Part shown: in pieces, positions 44,891 to 57,262 of the stretch
How positions within the stretch are numbered: position 1 is the first letter of the stretch
How the letters are laid out: every line of letters begins with the position of its first letter
Origin: Globodera rostochiensis
Taxonomy: Eukaryota > Nematoda > Chromadorea > Rhabditida > Heteroderidae
DNA length: 64,000 nt
Reading direction: 5' to 3'
Assembly (NCBI GenBank): GCA_018350325.1
Contig: JAEVLN010000021.1
Coordinates: 124,001-188,000, forward strand
Program-made: the position numbers and the translations under genes
Notes under the pieces: generated by a model
Database searches by the model: none
Told to the model about the DNA's origin: nothing
The model's input: only the letters and a program-made list of their open reading frames with translations

Positions 44891-45151
44891 TTAAAAAGAA
44901 TTTATTCTGCTATAAAATAAAGCTTTCAAACTAGTTAAAGAAACATTTATTTGAATAATAAACAACAGGGTCTTCACGACAGCGGAAATTAGCCTCTCTA
45001 CGGCTTTGACTTCGGGTTTGGAGACACGGTCCACATTGCCTTTTAGTTCAGTTGATACACGGACCATTTCTATGTACACAGTGACAGACGCCGTCAAAAT
45101 CATTGCGACTAGCGATATGCTTGTCCCATGAACCCAACGATTACTGGTCAC
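44891..45151 (-). CDS. Candidate exon with a membrane segment, unknown protein
   Basis: An 86-codon minus frame, GC-rich over residues 2-64. It reads TSNRWVHGTSISLVAMILTA, SVTVYIEMVRVSTELKGNVD, RVSKPEVKAVERLISAVVKT; residues 10-27 form a plausible transmembrane helix followed by a charged segment. Over a third of codons begin with G, a mark of real coding sequence. tttgtttaag precedes the frame as an acceptor, and gctgtc/GTGAAG near residue 61 is a donor, giving an exon of about 180 bp. The + strand is also open for 56 codons. No family recognised. Confidence 0.42.
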   Translation of the reverse strand: MTSNRWVHGTSISLVAMILTASVTVYIEMVRVSTELKGNVDRVSKPEVKAVERLISAVVKTLLFIIQINVSLTSLKALFYSRINSF

Positions 45152-47060
45152 TTAAACAAATTTCGTGAACACAAAAAATTATGGAAAGCAACAAAAATCG
45201 CATCGAAATTTCTTTACAACATAACATTTTAAATTACAAATGCACTGTTAATTTTTGCCTTGATTACTCGTTCAACAGGACGCGGAATAAAAAATATACT
45301 TTTATTCAAATAATTATTAAAATTAATAGCTTATATTTTCATATCAATAATTAATTAGACGGACTAGCTTTAGCATTCAAGACTAATTAGACGCGTTCGT
45401 TTGAAATTAATTAAATGTTCCGGCATATATTCTTAATTCAATAAGAGTTCATGCAGTTCTGCTTTTGGCTTGAAAATCTAGACTTTTTTGTTGCTTGTCA
45501 GATGGTATAAATATTCCTGGTTGGTTTCAAGCTTAATCTCTTTTATTAAAGCCTCTCTTGTGGTTATGCGCTACCCTGGTAAAAACGTTAAAAACTTTAT
45601 GTTTGTTAAGCATTTTATTTTTGTTTTATCGTAATCGCTTTATTTTTATTCAGTAGAAAGGTTTCTACATTTTACTAAATCAAATTATTTGGTAAATGAG
45701 TTACAGTGTATTTCTCATGTCTGACAAATAATAAAAAAGATTGTAATACACATTGTGGCAAGTCCTTATAACACTAGTTTTGCTTCTTGAATCGTCAGTC
45801 AATTAACAAAAGAAAAGCATTTAAAATTTATTTTATATTTACCAGATTTTGGCCGATGATGGCTGTGCTAGCTCGAACAATTTTCACAGCGTTTAAATTG
45901 ATTAAATATATATAAATGAAATAAAACGTATCCCTAAAAAAAAATTAAATTTTACTAAATTATCATAGCATATTTGAATATAAAACCTTTATATGAAACC
46001 CACATGAAAAAAAAAAAGATGATAAGTCAAAACGAGTTAAAACAAATTCTTTAGCCATTTAATACACGGCGCGATTCGGATGGGATTCTACCACTGCCTC
46101 ATCCACAACACCAAATGCCTTCTCCAGTCGCTCAATGACAACCGCGCAAAAAGACCTGCGGAAATTTAGAAATTTGTATTTCTATGTTCTTCTGCAGAGC
46201 ATAAAAAATAAAAAAATATATAACAACAATTTCATTAACTAATAATAATAATAATAAATTTAGTAGCCTCGGGCATGGTTAAGTGAGACGTCGGTTAAAC
46301 CAATGCATAACCGTTTACAAAGTAATCTAAAAAATATGCTTAACACAGTAAATTACAAACATTTTGAGTTACATCTTTAACAATGTCTTCACTAAGTTTA
46401 GATGTATCTTTATCTTGCTTTTTGTATTACATTAATATTTGATTTGATCTAATAAAGAAACAAAAAAGTTAAAGTAAGGAGATATTAATTTAAAATCTAA
46501 GTTTAAAAGCATTAAGGTGTGTAAAATAAAATTTATAAAGTGCCTTTGTTTTTAATATATACATTACACGATAATTTGCATTTAATTTTTACCAAATTTA
46601 TGTTTTATTTAAGTATTTTTCTTATCGATTTAGTTTTGATTGTCTTTCCAAATTTAAATTATATTATGTTTTAATTTTTTGTCATGTTTTATGGTATAAA
46701 CAATTTACAATTAGTCTCTTTTTGAAACTGTAAAATCGAAGATATTTATTTTAATTTAAACATTGATTGTATTTTTACATCTTCTTTATAAAATTGTTTT
46801 ATTTTATTTTCTAGCTAATGTATTTAACGTCAATCAAGAAAAATTGCTATAAAAATTAATAATCATGCAATTGTCTGCGTTTAATTGTGCAACGAATCAT
46901 GCACATTAATAGATCTGCCGTCGGATCCATAAATTACGTCATATCCCCCATGTGATAGGACAACAATGACAGCACTAAACGATTAAAAAGATTTAACATT
47001 GATTAAAATATATAATTTAATTATTTATTTTTTGTAAAACATTTGAATTTGCTATTTAAT
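45152..47060. other. AT-rich spacer with islands
   Basis: Islands at about 46,065-46,160 and 46,875-46,985 (a + frame contains HINRSAVGSINYVISPM and TGA). An (AAT)n run at 46,240-46,258. Mixed A- and T-rich blocks; nothing firm. Confidence 0.45.
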
Positions 47061-47147
47061 TTATTTTGCGGAGTTTAGCGTCATATGCAAATCCACGTTC
47101 GCGAACTGCAGAGGATAAGCAACCTGCAGCCACAATGTGTCGCCCAT
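47061..47147 (-). CDS. Small ORF on a coding-like island
   Basis: ATG at 47147, 28 codons and TAA: MGDTLWLQVAYPLQFANVDL then HMTLNSAK. Codons are strongly coding-like (CTG CAG GTT GCT, TTC GCG AAC GTG). The upstream 30 bp contain no AG, so an acceptor there is unlikely and the ATG would be a true start. It may be a first exon using CAG/GTTGCT, or a complete micro-ORF. Confidence 0.33.
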   Translation of the reverse strand: MGDTLWLQVAYPLQFANVDLHMTLNSAK

Positions 47148-48749
47148 AACAATATTTAATTAAAAATTTTTTAATAAATAATGATAAAACTATGATAGAT
47201 AATGAATAATGACTAGTGCTATGATTGAGAAAAAAATGCCAAAATAGGTACCTAAAACTGGGTTATAAGCAAAAATAGGTGAGAAAAAAATGCGTGTAAA
47301 ATAAGAATATAAAAATTTATTTTTTACATGGAATATTATCAATCAGTAAGGTTAATGCAAATGGTAAAAAAAGAAACTTGTAAAGGATACCTTAAATTAT
47401 TGTCATTTAATTCTTCATTTGTCAACAAAATCAAATTCAAGGGCAGGTATGCTAATAATAAATACATAACTTATCAAATTTTTATTTAATGCCATTGCCA
47501 TAAAATCAAATTTTAAAAAAACATTTAATAATTCTACCCATATCTTTATAAAAAAGTATGCAAAAGATTCACTTAAAAATATTATCAAACAAAAAATATG
47601 GTCATTAAACCGCTTTTCTATTAGTGTTAAAATTGCTAGTTCTTTTTGTAAGCATCATAACTTTAATTGTATTTAAAAAATTCAAATAAATATAGGAAAA
47701 GGCATTTTTTCTCAAAATATTGGAAGAATTAAAATGAATCAAATATAAATTCAAATTCATAATACAAAATATTATTAAAAACCTTAAAAATTCGTCTTTT
47801 TTTAATTTATTTTGATCAATTTTTTTGTGTATTTATTTTAGTTATCTCGATTGCTTACCATCTTGCTTGAACAATGGGCGAACGTTGGAAGATTTCGGAA
47901 TGCATGTTGGGAAGCGAAAAAACAATAAACAAAAATACCTAAATATTAATATTCACTCAAATCCAATGTTTTAATCTTCACAATCGCAAATTTAAGCCAA
48001 TGCAAGCAAATTATAATAAATTTCAAGTTATAAAATTTTTTGTGCTTAAGCCAAAACCAATTACTAGTAGCTTTCCAATATAAATTATAATGAATAATTT
48101 AACTATACTTTTTTTAGTAAAATTAAACTAAGACCCAATCAGCAAAATAAATAAATTAAAATAATGCTTATTATAAAATATGCAAATTTTTAACTTGTTT
48201 TTTGACAATAAAATAAAATAAAATTTCTTTAAATTTTATATAGCAAAACGACAATAATTATGAAATTAGGCCCATTAAAATGTCTTTAAGAAATTAAAAT
48301 GGTTTAACCATAGCATCAACTAATAATATTAAAAAGACAAACTTGAAGTATCATATCTGAAATTTAAAAGGGTCCAGAAGTAAAGCAGGCCAAAGAGTTA
48401 TTTATGCTCTTACCATGGCGGAAACAATATAAAATCTTGCATTACGCGTCCAATTTACAAAAAAGTTTAAATTATAAAAATTTTGGCATTAAACATAAAT
48501 TGAGACATTTTGATTATTTAATGCATTACAAAAAGCACTAAATGCCAGCTACTAATCTTTACCACAGAAATTATGATTAAACTATATGCCTTACCATTTT
48601 GATTATTATCCAATTTAAAAATAAGTTTTGAACTAATTAAAAAATTATAAATCTAAAATAAACATTTAATTACATAAAAAAATTATAACTTTTAAAGGCT
48701 AGAAATGTTATATAAAAAACATAAACAAAGTTCGCGAACACGCTCAGTT
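47148..48749. other. A-rich spacer
   Basis: A-rich sequence without a convincing island except a weak one at 47,860-47,930. Nothing recognised. Confidence 0.55.
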
Positions 48750-49392
48750 AGGTGCGTTGAAGACCAAATTACTCTAACCGTCTGACTCTTTCTTTTTAGC
48801 ACACTATTTCTTCAAAAAATAAAATGTTCAAAAAAGTATAAAAAATTATTAGATGGGGTGCGTTGTTGACCAAATTAGTCTAGCCGTTTGACTCTCACTT
48901 TTTAGCACACTATTTCTTCAAAAAATAAAATTTTCAAAAAAGTAACTAAAAAATTATTAGATGGGGTGCGTTGTTGACCAAATGACTCTAACCGTCTGAC
49001 TCTCTCTTTTTAGCACACTATTTCTTCAAAAAAAAAAATTAAAAAAAAAGTAACTAAAAAATTATTAGATGGGGTCGTTGTTGACCAAAACTCTAATCGT
49101 CTGACTCTCTCTTTTTAGCACACTATTTCTTCAAAAAATAAAATGTTCAAAAAAGTAACTAAAAAATTATTAGATGGGGTGCGTTGTTGACCAAATTACT
49201 CTAACCGTCTGACTCTCTCTTTTTGGCACACTATTTCTTCAAAAAATAAAATGTTCAAAAAAGTAACTAAAAAATTATTATTTAGCACACTATTTCTTCA
49301 AAAAATAAAATTTAAAAAAAAGTAACTAAAAAATTATTAGATGGGGTGCGTTGATGCCCAAATTAATCTAACCGTCTGACTCTCACTTTACT
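48750..49392 (-). repeat. Small satellite array, inverted
   Basis: About six monomers, some shortened, reverse complement of the main array: ccgtctgactctctcttttt, agcacactatttcttcaaaa, taaaaaattattagatgggg, tgcgttgttgaccaaatta. Its consensus (agtcagacgg(t/c)tagag) is the main-array subtype, unlike the arrays at 29.5 and 41.5 kb. Confidence 0.95.
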
Positions 49393-52300
49393 TCATCATG
49401 CAAGCACGCACCCTAAAATTATTACAAAAGACAAAATTCGATAAAAACAAATAAATTCTAAAATTTAAGCCCTAAGAAAGTTATATATTTGAATATTAAA
49501 AATACAAACAAAAAAATGATATACTCAAAGAAAAGATACAAAATGGGTGCAATTTTTCACTAAAATTGAAAAATTATGTTAATTTAATGAGAATGTCAAA
49601 TAAATTTTCTACATTATTTTCATTAATTAAAGAATAAATAAAGTTTTAAAGTTTAAAAATTGCAAAATGCATGCAATGCCGACAAAAACGGTAATTGAGA
49701 TAATGAATGTCCACATAGACGAACAAGAGCATCACCAGGCGGAATATACTTAATACAAAGCGGACCGGGCCACCTACATGTTGATTGTTGATAAAACTTG
49801 GCAAAACAAATAAAAGACTCAATCAAAAAACATATTGATTATAAAAGCTAGAGTAAATAAATTTATTTTTTAAAATTTAAACAAAAACTTAAAAATAACT
49901 TTTATCAAAACACACCATTTAAATAAAAACAATTAATCTATCAAGTGTAAAAGACATAATAAAAAGTACTCGAAATAAAAGTAAATGTAATTATTTCCAG
50001 CACCTTAGATTTATATTTTTACTTCCTTTTGAGTAAAATGTTTATTCAAAAATATCAAATATCGACATATCCATTTTTTAAATAAATAATTAGTTTATTT
50101 TTTTGACCATTAGACATGCATGAGTTTAAACAATTGGCTTTATTTTTAGTAAATCAAATAAACTTTATTATATTTAATAAGCTTTATTGTTGAGTTTTAT
50201 CTTTATTCGATAAAATTAATATTTATAACAAAATAATTTTGGGTTCAATAGTTTTTAAAATTTTGATCGGGTACTTTCATTTTTATTAGGTTTTCTTTTT
50301 CTCGTCTTTCATATTTCTGAGCAATCACTTTTATTATTTTGTACCATGTTTTCCAGCCAAACGCTTATTGTATTTTAAAATTCTAATAATTAAAGATTAT
50401 TTTGATTTATTTTTATAATGTTAAAATATTACGTTCCTTGAAATCCGGCGTGATTAATCCATAAATTTTGTTCAATTTTTCCACTTTTAAAAAATGTGTA
50501 AATATTTTTCACATTATACTGAGCAACCAGCCTTGCTCCCATTACTTTCATGAAGAAATGCAAATTATAAACAAGGAATATTTTATAATTGTAAAATTCA
50601 TTAAAACGTTTAAAGCTGTGTTTGAAACAACTATTTAAAATCGTTGTTTCAGCCAAATAAAATAGTTTAGTAAGTTTATAGAATATAATACCAAATTCAG
50701 TTTATTTGAATGTGTCTCCTTCGAACTATTTACTATTAAAATAAAATTTAAATAATAAACAAATCTTTTACAATGCCACCAAAATTTTAAGATAAATCAG
50801 CTTCGTCCATATAAATGATGAAAGCATTATAGCTACTGCACCTGCTATTTCGACTTTATTGCATAAAAGATAATTATTGCAATTAACGAAGTTGAAAAAA
50901 TATTGCTGCTTATGTAACTGTTTAAAATAAATCAAGTAAGAGAAATATGATTTTAAAATTCCTTTTTTAATTTTCATCAGTTTACTTATTAATTTGTAAA
51001 TTTCATATTTGATTTTGCAAGTATTTTTAGACATAATAATTAAATAAATGCCAGGTACGCGTATGATTCATAATTAAATTGACATCATATAATTTATTGA
51101 TATTGTTAAGGTACAAATTGCTATCAAAAGTTTTTTGCTTAATATATAGACAGACCATTAACAAATATTAATTTATATTTTCAACAAATAACAGAATTGA
51201 TTCATTGTTATTAAAATAAATGTTGTGTCGTCTATTTCTTGAGAATATAATATATCCATTAAATTCATATAAGGCTTTTATTAATAATATTGTGCCTTTT
51301 TATTAAAACCTATTATTATTTGAATTTAAATATTTTTTCATAATAAAGAAAAAATTTGAAGTAACGCTGTATTCAATATTGAAAAGTGTCTATGCCCGAA
51401 ACTTAATAAGAGCTTGAATGAATATTTGGCGAAAAATATGATGCATTAAATTTTCAAAAGAGTTACAATGCACGAACGAGCAATTATGGAAATCAAACTT
51501 CGACTCATTTATTAAATTTAAATATGTCTAATTAAAAAATATAGTTAAATTGACGAGAAAAGATTGTTTACTACGCTTATTGATTAAAGAGATTATGTTA
51601 TAATAAAATAATAAATAAACATAAATGGAGTGAATCTTAAAAAAATACATTTTGGCTCAGTAAATATGGTAACAAAAATTATATTGTTATTAAATTAAAT
51701 AAATAAATATATATAGCGCATTAGAAAAATCTGTAAAAATATTCGGCTGAAAGAACAGAAATAAATCAAAACAAAGCTCACTCACTAAGACCAAGTACAC
51801 TTGTTTTCAGTGTGTGACCCAAAATGTAAAAACATTAAAAAAATTATAAAATTTGCTAAATAATACATTATCTAAATAATTTTTAAAAAAGTTAGCGTCG
51901 AGAATAATAAAATAATGAGTTCTTCACAAAAGTGTATAATTATTAATGATTATGAAATTTAATGATTTTTAATTGAAAAAATATTTTTTTTGGTAAAACA
52001 ATTGGCAAAAATAAAATGCAAAAAATTTATTTATTAAGAACATTTATACTCTTTAATAATATATATTAATAAACTAATTAAAACCAAAAAATATTTAGCT
52101 AAAATAAGCATATTTTTGAAGTTAAAATGGCATTTACTAGTATGGGAAAATTTTCGCCGGGACAGAATAACTTAACAATGTTAACAAAACAGAAAAAGCT
52201 AAATTGTTTTTAAAATAATAAAATTGTAAAACTTTGAAAAAAATGAAAAATATCAGTTAAATGGTGTTATACGATACAAACTGGAAGAGCACGACATTGA

Positions 52301-53010
52301 TAAACAAAATATTTTTAATAATAAAAATAAAGGTAATTATTTTAATATTAAAGTGTTCATTAAATTGGCGCAAAAATAGAGTTTGGGACGAGCCCGAAGG
52401 AGAAAGACCGTTCCCATCGCAGCGCAGCATTAAACCCATTAAATATTTCAATTTGATTAGCAAATCAACGATTTGGTTCTGAATGTTTGCTAAAAATAAC
52501 AGAAATTATGTTATGGATTTTTATTTAAGGATATTTAATAGTAATGTTGCATAAATATTCATAAATAATAAAATTTTATTATAAAAGGAAAGATAAATTT
52601 ACTAAATACCTCTTTTAAAACAACATCAATTTAAATAAATTCATATTAACAAATGAATTCGTAAACAAATGACTACTAAACGTAGAAGTTGGTTTCGGCT
52701 GCAAAATAAAATATCAAAAATTTTTAAATTTATAAAAAACATTTCAAATAACATTCAGTAAAGATAATAATTTAATCAAGAAGTAAAGCAATTCATGCTC
52801 TCCTTGTGTTCTTTGTAAAATCCTATTCCGATAGCCTTTGAAGTGTGAGTTTATAATATTTTAAAAAGTACTTGTAATAAATACGTAAGATTAACAAAAG
52901 TTTACTTTGTCATTCTTTGAAGCATAGAGAGGTTTTTCGTAATTTCATTCTTATAAATTGGGGTTTTTTTGTAAAAAACGGCACATAATTTACGTGATTT
53001 AAGGTTTCTT
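49393..53010. other. AT-rich spacer
   Basis: Mostly A-rich, with a T-rich stretch at 50.03-50.45 kb and small islands at 49,680-49,790, 50,430-50,550 and 52,380-52,440. Frames of 68-88 codons here (50429-50656, 50768-51034, 52257-52463, 52261-52482) are AT-rich or overlap each other on opposite strands; none is called. Confidence 0.45.
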
Positions 53011-53104
53011 AAATGTCCGCCGGTTCATTATAATATTTATTTTTAAATTCCACCGGTCATTAAAATAATAATAATTTATTTTTAAATGTTCGCCGGTTCA
53101 TTAG
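53011..53104 (+). repeat. Short tandem repeat, 2.5 copies
   Basis: aaatgtccgccggttcatta (53011), aaattccaccggtcatta (53045) and aaatgttcgccggttcatta (53083), separated by AT-rich linkers (taatatttattttt and similar). Unit about 35-38 bp. Confidence 0.8.
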
Positions 53105-53371
53105 TTATGTAATAATTAAAATACTAAACTTCAATTCCATATAACTTTGGTCATTGATTGGTTTGTTAAATAATTAATGGTTTAATAATATTTATAAAAA
53201 TTGAGGGAGTACAATTTGTTTAAATTAAAAATAAAATTCTAGTCGCCAATTTAGACTAATTTAATACATGTAAAACTGCCTTACGCCATAAGGTGTTCAT
53301 TAAAAAATAACATTTAAACAATCTTTATTAAATGTATTTTAAATTATTTTACCACACTGTTATGACGGGAA

Positions 53372-53576
53372 TCAGTCAAACATGGCGATTCCCAAAGCCG
53401 CGCATTGCAGCTCTCGTCGAATAGAATGGGCCTCCATCAATGCTTTGAACTGGAAGTTTTTTAATTTTACAGTTTTTTTTAAATCTTTAGACTAACGGGG
53501 TTTTGGTTTTACTGGGTGTTGAGGTGGTGGGGGGCTTTCTCCCGCCAGCTCCACTGTTTGCTCTTTCCATGCCCAT
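53372..53576 (-). CDS. Candidate two-exon small gene
   Basis: Minus strand. Exon 1 (53576-53493) starts MGMERANSGAGGRKPPTT and continues STPSKTKTPL, a Gly/Pro/Thr/Ser-rich segment. A 43-nt intron beginning GTCTAA and ending aaacttccag would join it in frame to exon 2 (53449-53372), FKALMEAHSIRRELQCAALG then IAMFD and TGA. Without splicing, exon 1 stops at TAA 53487 after one more residue. Both segments have strongly coding-like codons, and the joined product would be 53 residues. The intron would be very short, though similar sizes exist in some compact genomes. Family unknown. Confidence 0.35.
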
Positions 53577-53616
53577 TCTAAATTTATTAACGTTTGTTTT
53601 TCATACACAAATTTAG

Positions 53617-53728
53617 GTTTGGAAAAAATACTGCACACCAGCACAAAAAATCAAGGAAGACATGGACAAGTTTCAAAAAAGTTATGGCAAGAAAACCGCC
53701 CAAAAGTCGGAATTTTTAACTTTCTCAA
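53617..53728 (+). CDS. Candidate exon, divergent from the minus-strand gene
   Basis: After a good acceptor (gtttttcatacacaaatttag) the + frame reads VWKKYCTPAQKIKEDMDKFQ then KSYGKKTAQKSEFLTFS, a lysine-rich helical peptide, up to a possible GTGTTA donor at 53729. A TAG directly precedes the exon in frame, consistent with an intron. Only 40 bp separates it from the ATG of the minus-strand gene; that gap is bordered by ctaaattt and aaatttag, inverted copies of one another. Confidence 0.38.
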
Positions 53729-56700
53729 GTGTTATCATTTGTAATTTTTATTTAAACATTTTAATAATTTTTATTTAAATATGTTATTTGCTATTATTAT
53801 TTAATTAGTTACTTTATTAATTGTAAATTGGTACAGAATTTCTATATATTGAGTTTTCACAAATTATATTTGTAGGCAATTTTTTATCCTTTTAAGCCAT
53901 AGGAAATTAAGATTTTTACAAATATAAATATTAAGTCTTATAAAATTTTTTACTTTATTTTATCACATTAAGTGGCCCTGAGCAATCGACAGAGCCCCGC
54001 AGCTGGCTCAAAAACATTGTTTTAAATTAAATTCCATTGAATATTTAACAAATTCTTAATTGAATAACAAAAATGAAAAAATATTTCAAAAAATAAAACA
54101 AAAAAGTTGCGCTAAGATCTTCAGCTAAAAAGGAATCAAAGAGTGTTACAAATTATATTTTAAAATATTTTGTACGAAATTTTTTACATTGACAAATTAT
54201 TCCTAGTTAATTAAAAATTATATTTGGGTAGCTTTTTTATATGAATTAATTTTTAAGTTCTCGTTCATATAAACCTTTATTTTGTGCGACATTATGTGCG
54301 TAAAACAATGAAGACAAAAATAATAATATAAAATTTACTCTTGCACCATGAAACGAGCCATAAGAATCTGAGCCAAATGTTAATTCTTGTAAATCAAATA
54401 AATAAAGCAAAATGTTTTGTAAATATTATAGTCTTTCATAATCGACTTGCTGGCTTTCAAACGCCAAGTGAAACAATGGTCGGCAATTTAAGGTTTCATA
54501 CCTAAAAGCACTACTAAAAAAAATCATGTGATATATAAAACTCAAACAACATTAGCTTCTATTTAATGTTTTAAAATAAAATTTAAAAAAATACAGCCTT
54601 GAAAGAGCGGTAAAAAATAAAATAATCTGAAACATTGAGGGCACTTCGCAAACGGAAAAGAATTGTAAACGAAAGGGTTAACTAGTCAAAAAAAATACAA
54701 ACGAATCACGTTTATTTAATAAGCGAATTTTATCTACTACGTAGGACCAACGAGGCTATTCATTGAACTGGCGAGGACATAAATACTAATGGTTAATGAT
54801 TTTACAATATTCTGAATTTAAAAAAATCAACAATTTATAATTATAAAACTTTTTCGCCACGCGCACAGTGACAAAAGCGCATTAAATTCTGCAACATTTT
54901 AAGATGCGAAACGGCATCATAGTAGACCAATTAATATGTATAAGAGCAATAATGTTGTAGAAATTGCATTTTTAGTTCATTAATTGTTTTAAAGCATCAA
55001 GGTAAATTTGTTGTATTTAAAGAATGACAAGGTATCTTGATGTTAAAATAGTTTAAAATAATTGACAAATAAAAAACATGAATTGTTTAGAAAAGATAAC
55101 GAAATAAAGTACGATAAAATTGTTAGGGTAAAACAAATTATTCGATTAATTAACGACAGAATAAAAAAAGGATAATTAAGAAAAAAATTTAATATTTAAT
55201 AATTCAAAATATTATGGAAACAATAATATAACATTTTCAGGTATTAAACATAAAAATTTATATTTCAAATAAAACTTCACCAGAATAATTCAATAAGTAG
55301 ATATTTTAAGTAAGTGTATACGTAAGTAATTGAAAATCTAACGTGGCGCAAGATGAATTGAGAGCAAAAGCAACCGTCTATACTTTAAAATAAATATTAG
55401 ATACTATAAAAAATTACTAACCGAATTATAATATACGGGAACTAAGTTAGCGAATTGTTTTTGCATTAAATTAATAAAACAATAAATTAAATAAACTACT
55501 TTATAAAATGAATAAATATCAATTATAATTTAAAAGTTAACACGGCTTAATTGCTCAAAACCCGTAAATATATTTGGCTGTTTACTTTGGCAACCTGATA
55601 AATAGCAAAGCCCATTAATTAAAATTATTAAATTAAACATTATTGTAGAACCAGGAAAGATAAAAAATTAATAAATTCATTAAGAGCATTACACTCGCAA
55701 TTGAACGCAAAAACTGTAGGCCTTCAAGTCTTTCTTGAATCTTAGAAACGAAAAATTTAAACTTAAATGATGACAAGGTTTAAAATTTGATTATAAATTT
55801 TACGAATAAAAAAATCAATTATTAGTTAGTTTAAAAAGGAAATAATAATTGGTAATACTGATGACTTTAAAGACCAAAAACAGAGTTGGCGATTAGCATG
55901 CAATTTCATCTTCAGAGTAACGGTCGGTCAGGGGATGAATTTATAAACTAAGCAATTCACTTTAAATCGTTATATTTAATTTATACTTTAGCTCATATCA
56001 GAAAATAGACTAAATTCCGTATTTAATTTATAATTTTTGCAAAAACGGAATAGCCAAAAAAAATTGAACTCGGAATACGGGACGCCCAAAAATGCGAATT
56101 TCAAGGAACAAAGAATTATGGAACGGACGACATCCCGTATTTTAATACGTTTAACATACATTTATTTTATTTGCTTTTTTATGACAAATTTTTGATAATA
56201 ATAGATTTTTGATCGTGAATTGTTTGTAATATGTGATTTTTAACTTTGTTCTTTAACAATTGTTTTATGACTTTAGGTAAATTTTGAAGCCTATGAATTA
56301 ACTACAAACTACGCAATGAATTTAATTCTGAAGATTTACTTTAAAAAAATCAATAAATTAAAAACATTATTTAACTATTACCAATTACAAATAGTATTTT
56401 AATCAAAATAAATTTGTGTTTGGTAATTTATTTTTTAGTTTTACTTATTTGTGTTCTCGTGGTGTTTTCGAGGAGTGGCCTTTTAAATGTAAGAATGGAT
56501 ATAATAAAGTGCCACTTAGAAAGCTTCAAAAATTAAGATAATTCGCAGAAAATAAAAAAAAATGCTTTAATTGAATAAACACCAACTATATTATTTTAAA
56601 ATATTCACATTTTAAGTCTTTTGGGTATCTCTTTTTTATATATTCTCAAAAGAGATAACAAAAATAAAAATTTACCAAATTAAAAAAGTTAATTAAAAAC

Positions 56701-57025
56701 TGTATCAAAACCATTTATATATTTTATACCTAAAGTCACTAGTAATTGTGCGAAGCATTATTAAATTATAAGACTTTGCTCTATTAATTGTTTGTTGATG
56801 TTATTGCATTATAATGACGTCATTTTTAATTATAAAATTTTAAATTAACGCTTTAATAATTTGGTGGTTGATTTATTGTTCTTCTATGTATAGGTTCTCA
56901 CAATGGGACATCATTTGTCAATCGCAGTTGCAAGCTTTTTTCAACAAAGTTCCATTCCTTTATTTATTTTAAATATATTTTTATCATTTCAATGTATTTC
57001 CAATTTTATTGCTTTTTAAATTTAG
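53729..57025. other. AT-rich spacer
   Basis: A T-to-A switch falls near 54,000 at an island (gtggccctgagcaatcgaca...) that is open on minus as a 20-codon ATG frame. Further patches at 54,730-54,780, 54,850-54,910, 55,905-55,935 and 56,060-56,140. A-rich to 56,140, T-rich after. Confidence 0.45.
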
Positions 57026-57262
57026 ATTTGGGGGTTTAGTTTTTTAATTTCTATCTGCGATATTGTCGAGAATCCTTCGTCAGCTAGAGCCGCTGCTCTC
57101 GTTTCTGTACGCGTTTTCCATTACTTTCCAAGTGATTTTTTTTATTGTCTTAAATGTTTGATTCTTGATACAAATGTATTTTTCTGCGAAAAGTTTTCAA
57201 AACCACGGCCTCCCGTAAACGCCCATCCACGTCTTCATTCTATGATGCTACACTCTATTTAA
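57026..57262 (+). CDS. Open island of 78 codons, unknown protein
   Basis: The longest GC-richer island of the right half. The frame opens after TAG at 57023 and reads, from 57053, ICDIVENPSSARAAALVSVR, VFHYFPSDFFYCLKCLILDT, NVFFCEKFSKPRPPVNAHPR and a tail before TAA. No early ATG, so an internal or terminal exon; tttttaaatttag just upstream is a usable acceptor. Purine-first codons dominate residues 10-28. A second + frame (SRILRQLEPLLSFLYAFS) is open over the first half, so the call is moderate. Confidence 0.38.
   Translation: MWGFSFLISICDIVENPSSARAAALVSVRVFHYFPSDFFYCLKCLILDTNVFFCEKFSKPRPPVNAHPRLHSMMLHSI

Noticed and set aside
53497..53510. ggggttttggtttt, resembling a ciliate telomere repeat
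   Set aside because: Single partial match with no second unit, lying in a sequence better read as coding on the other strand.
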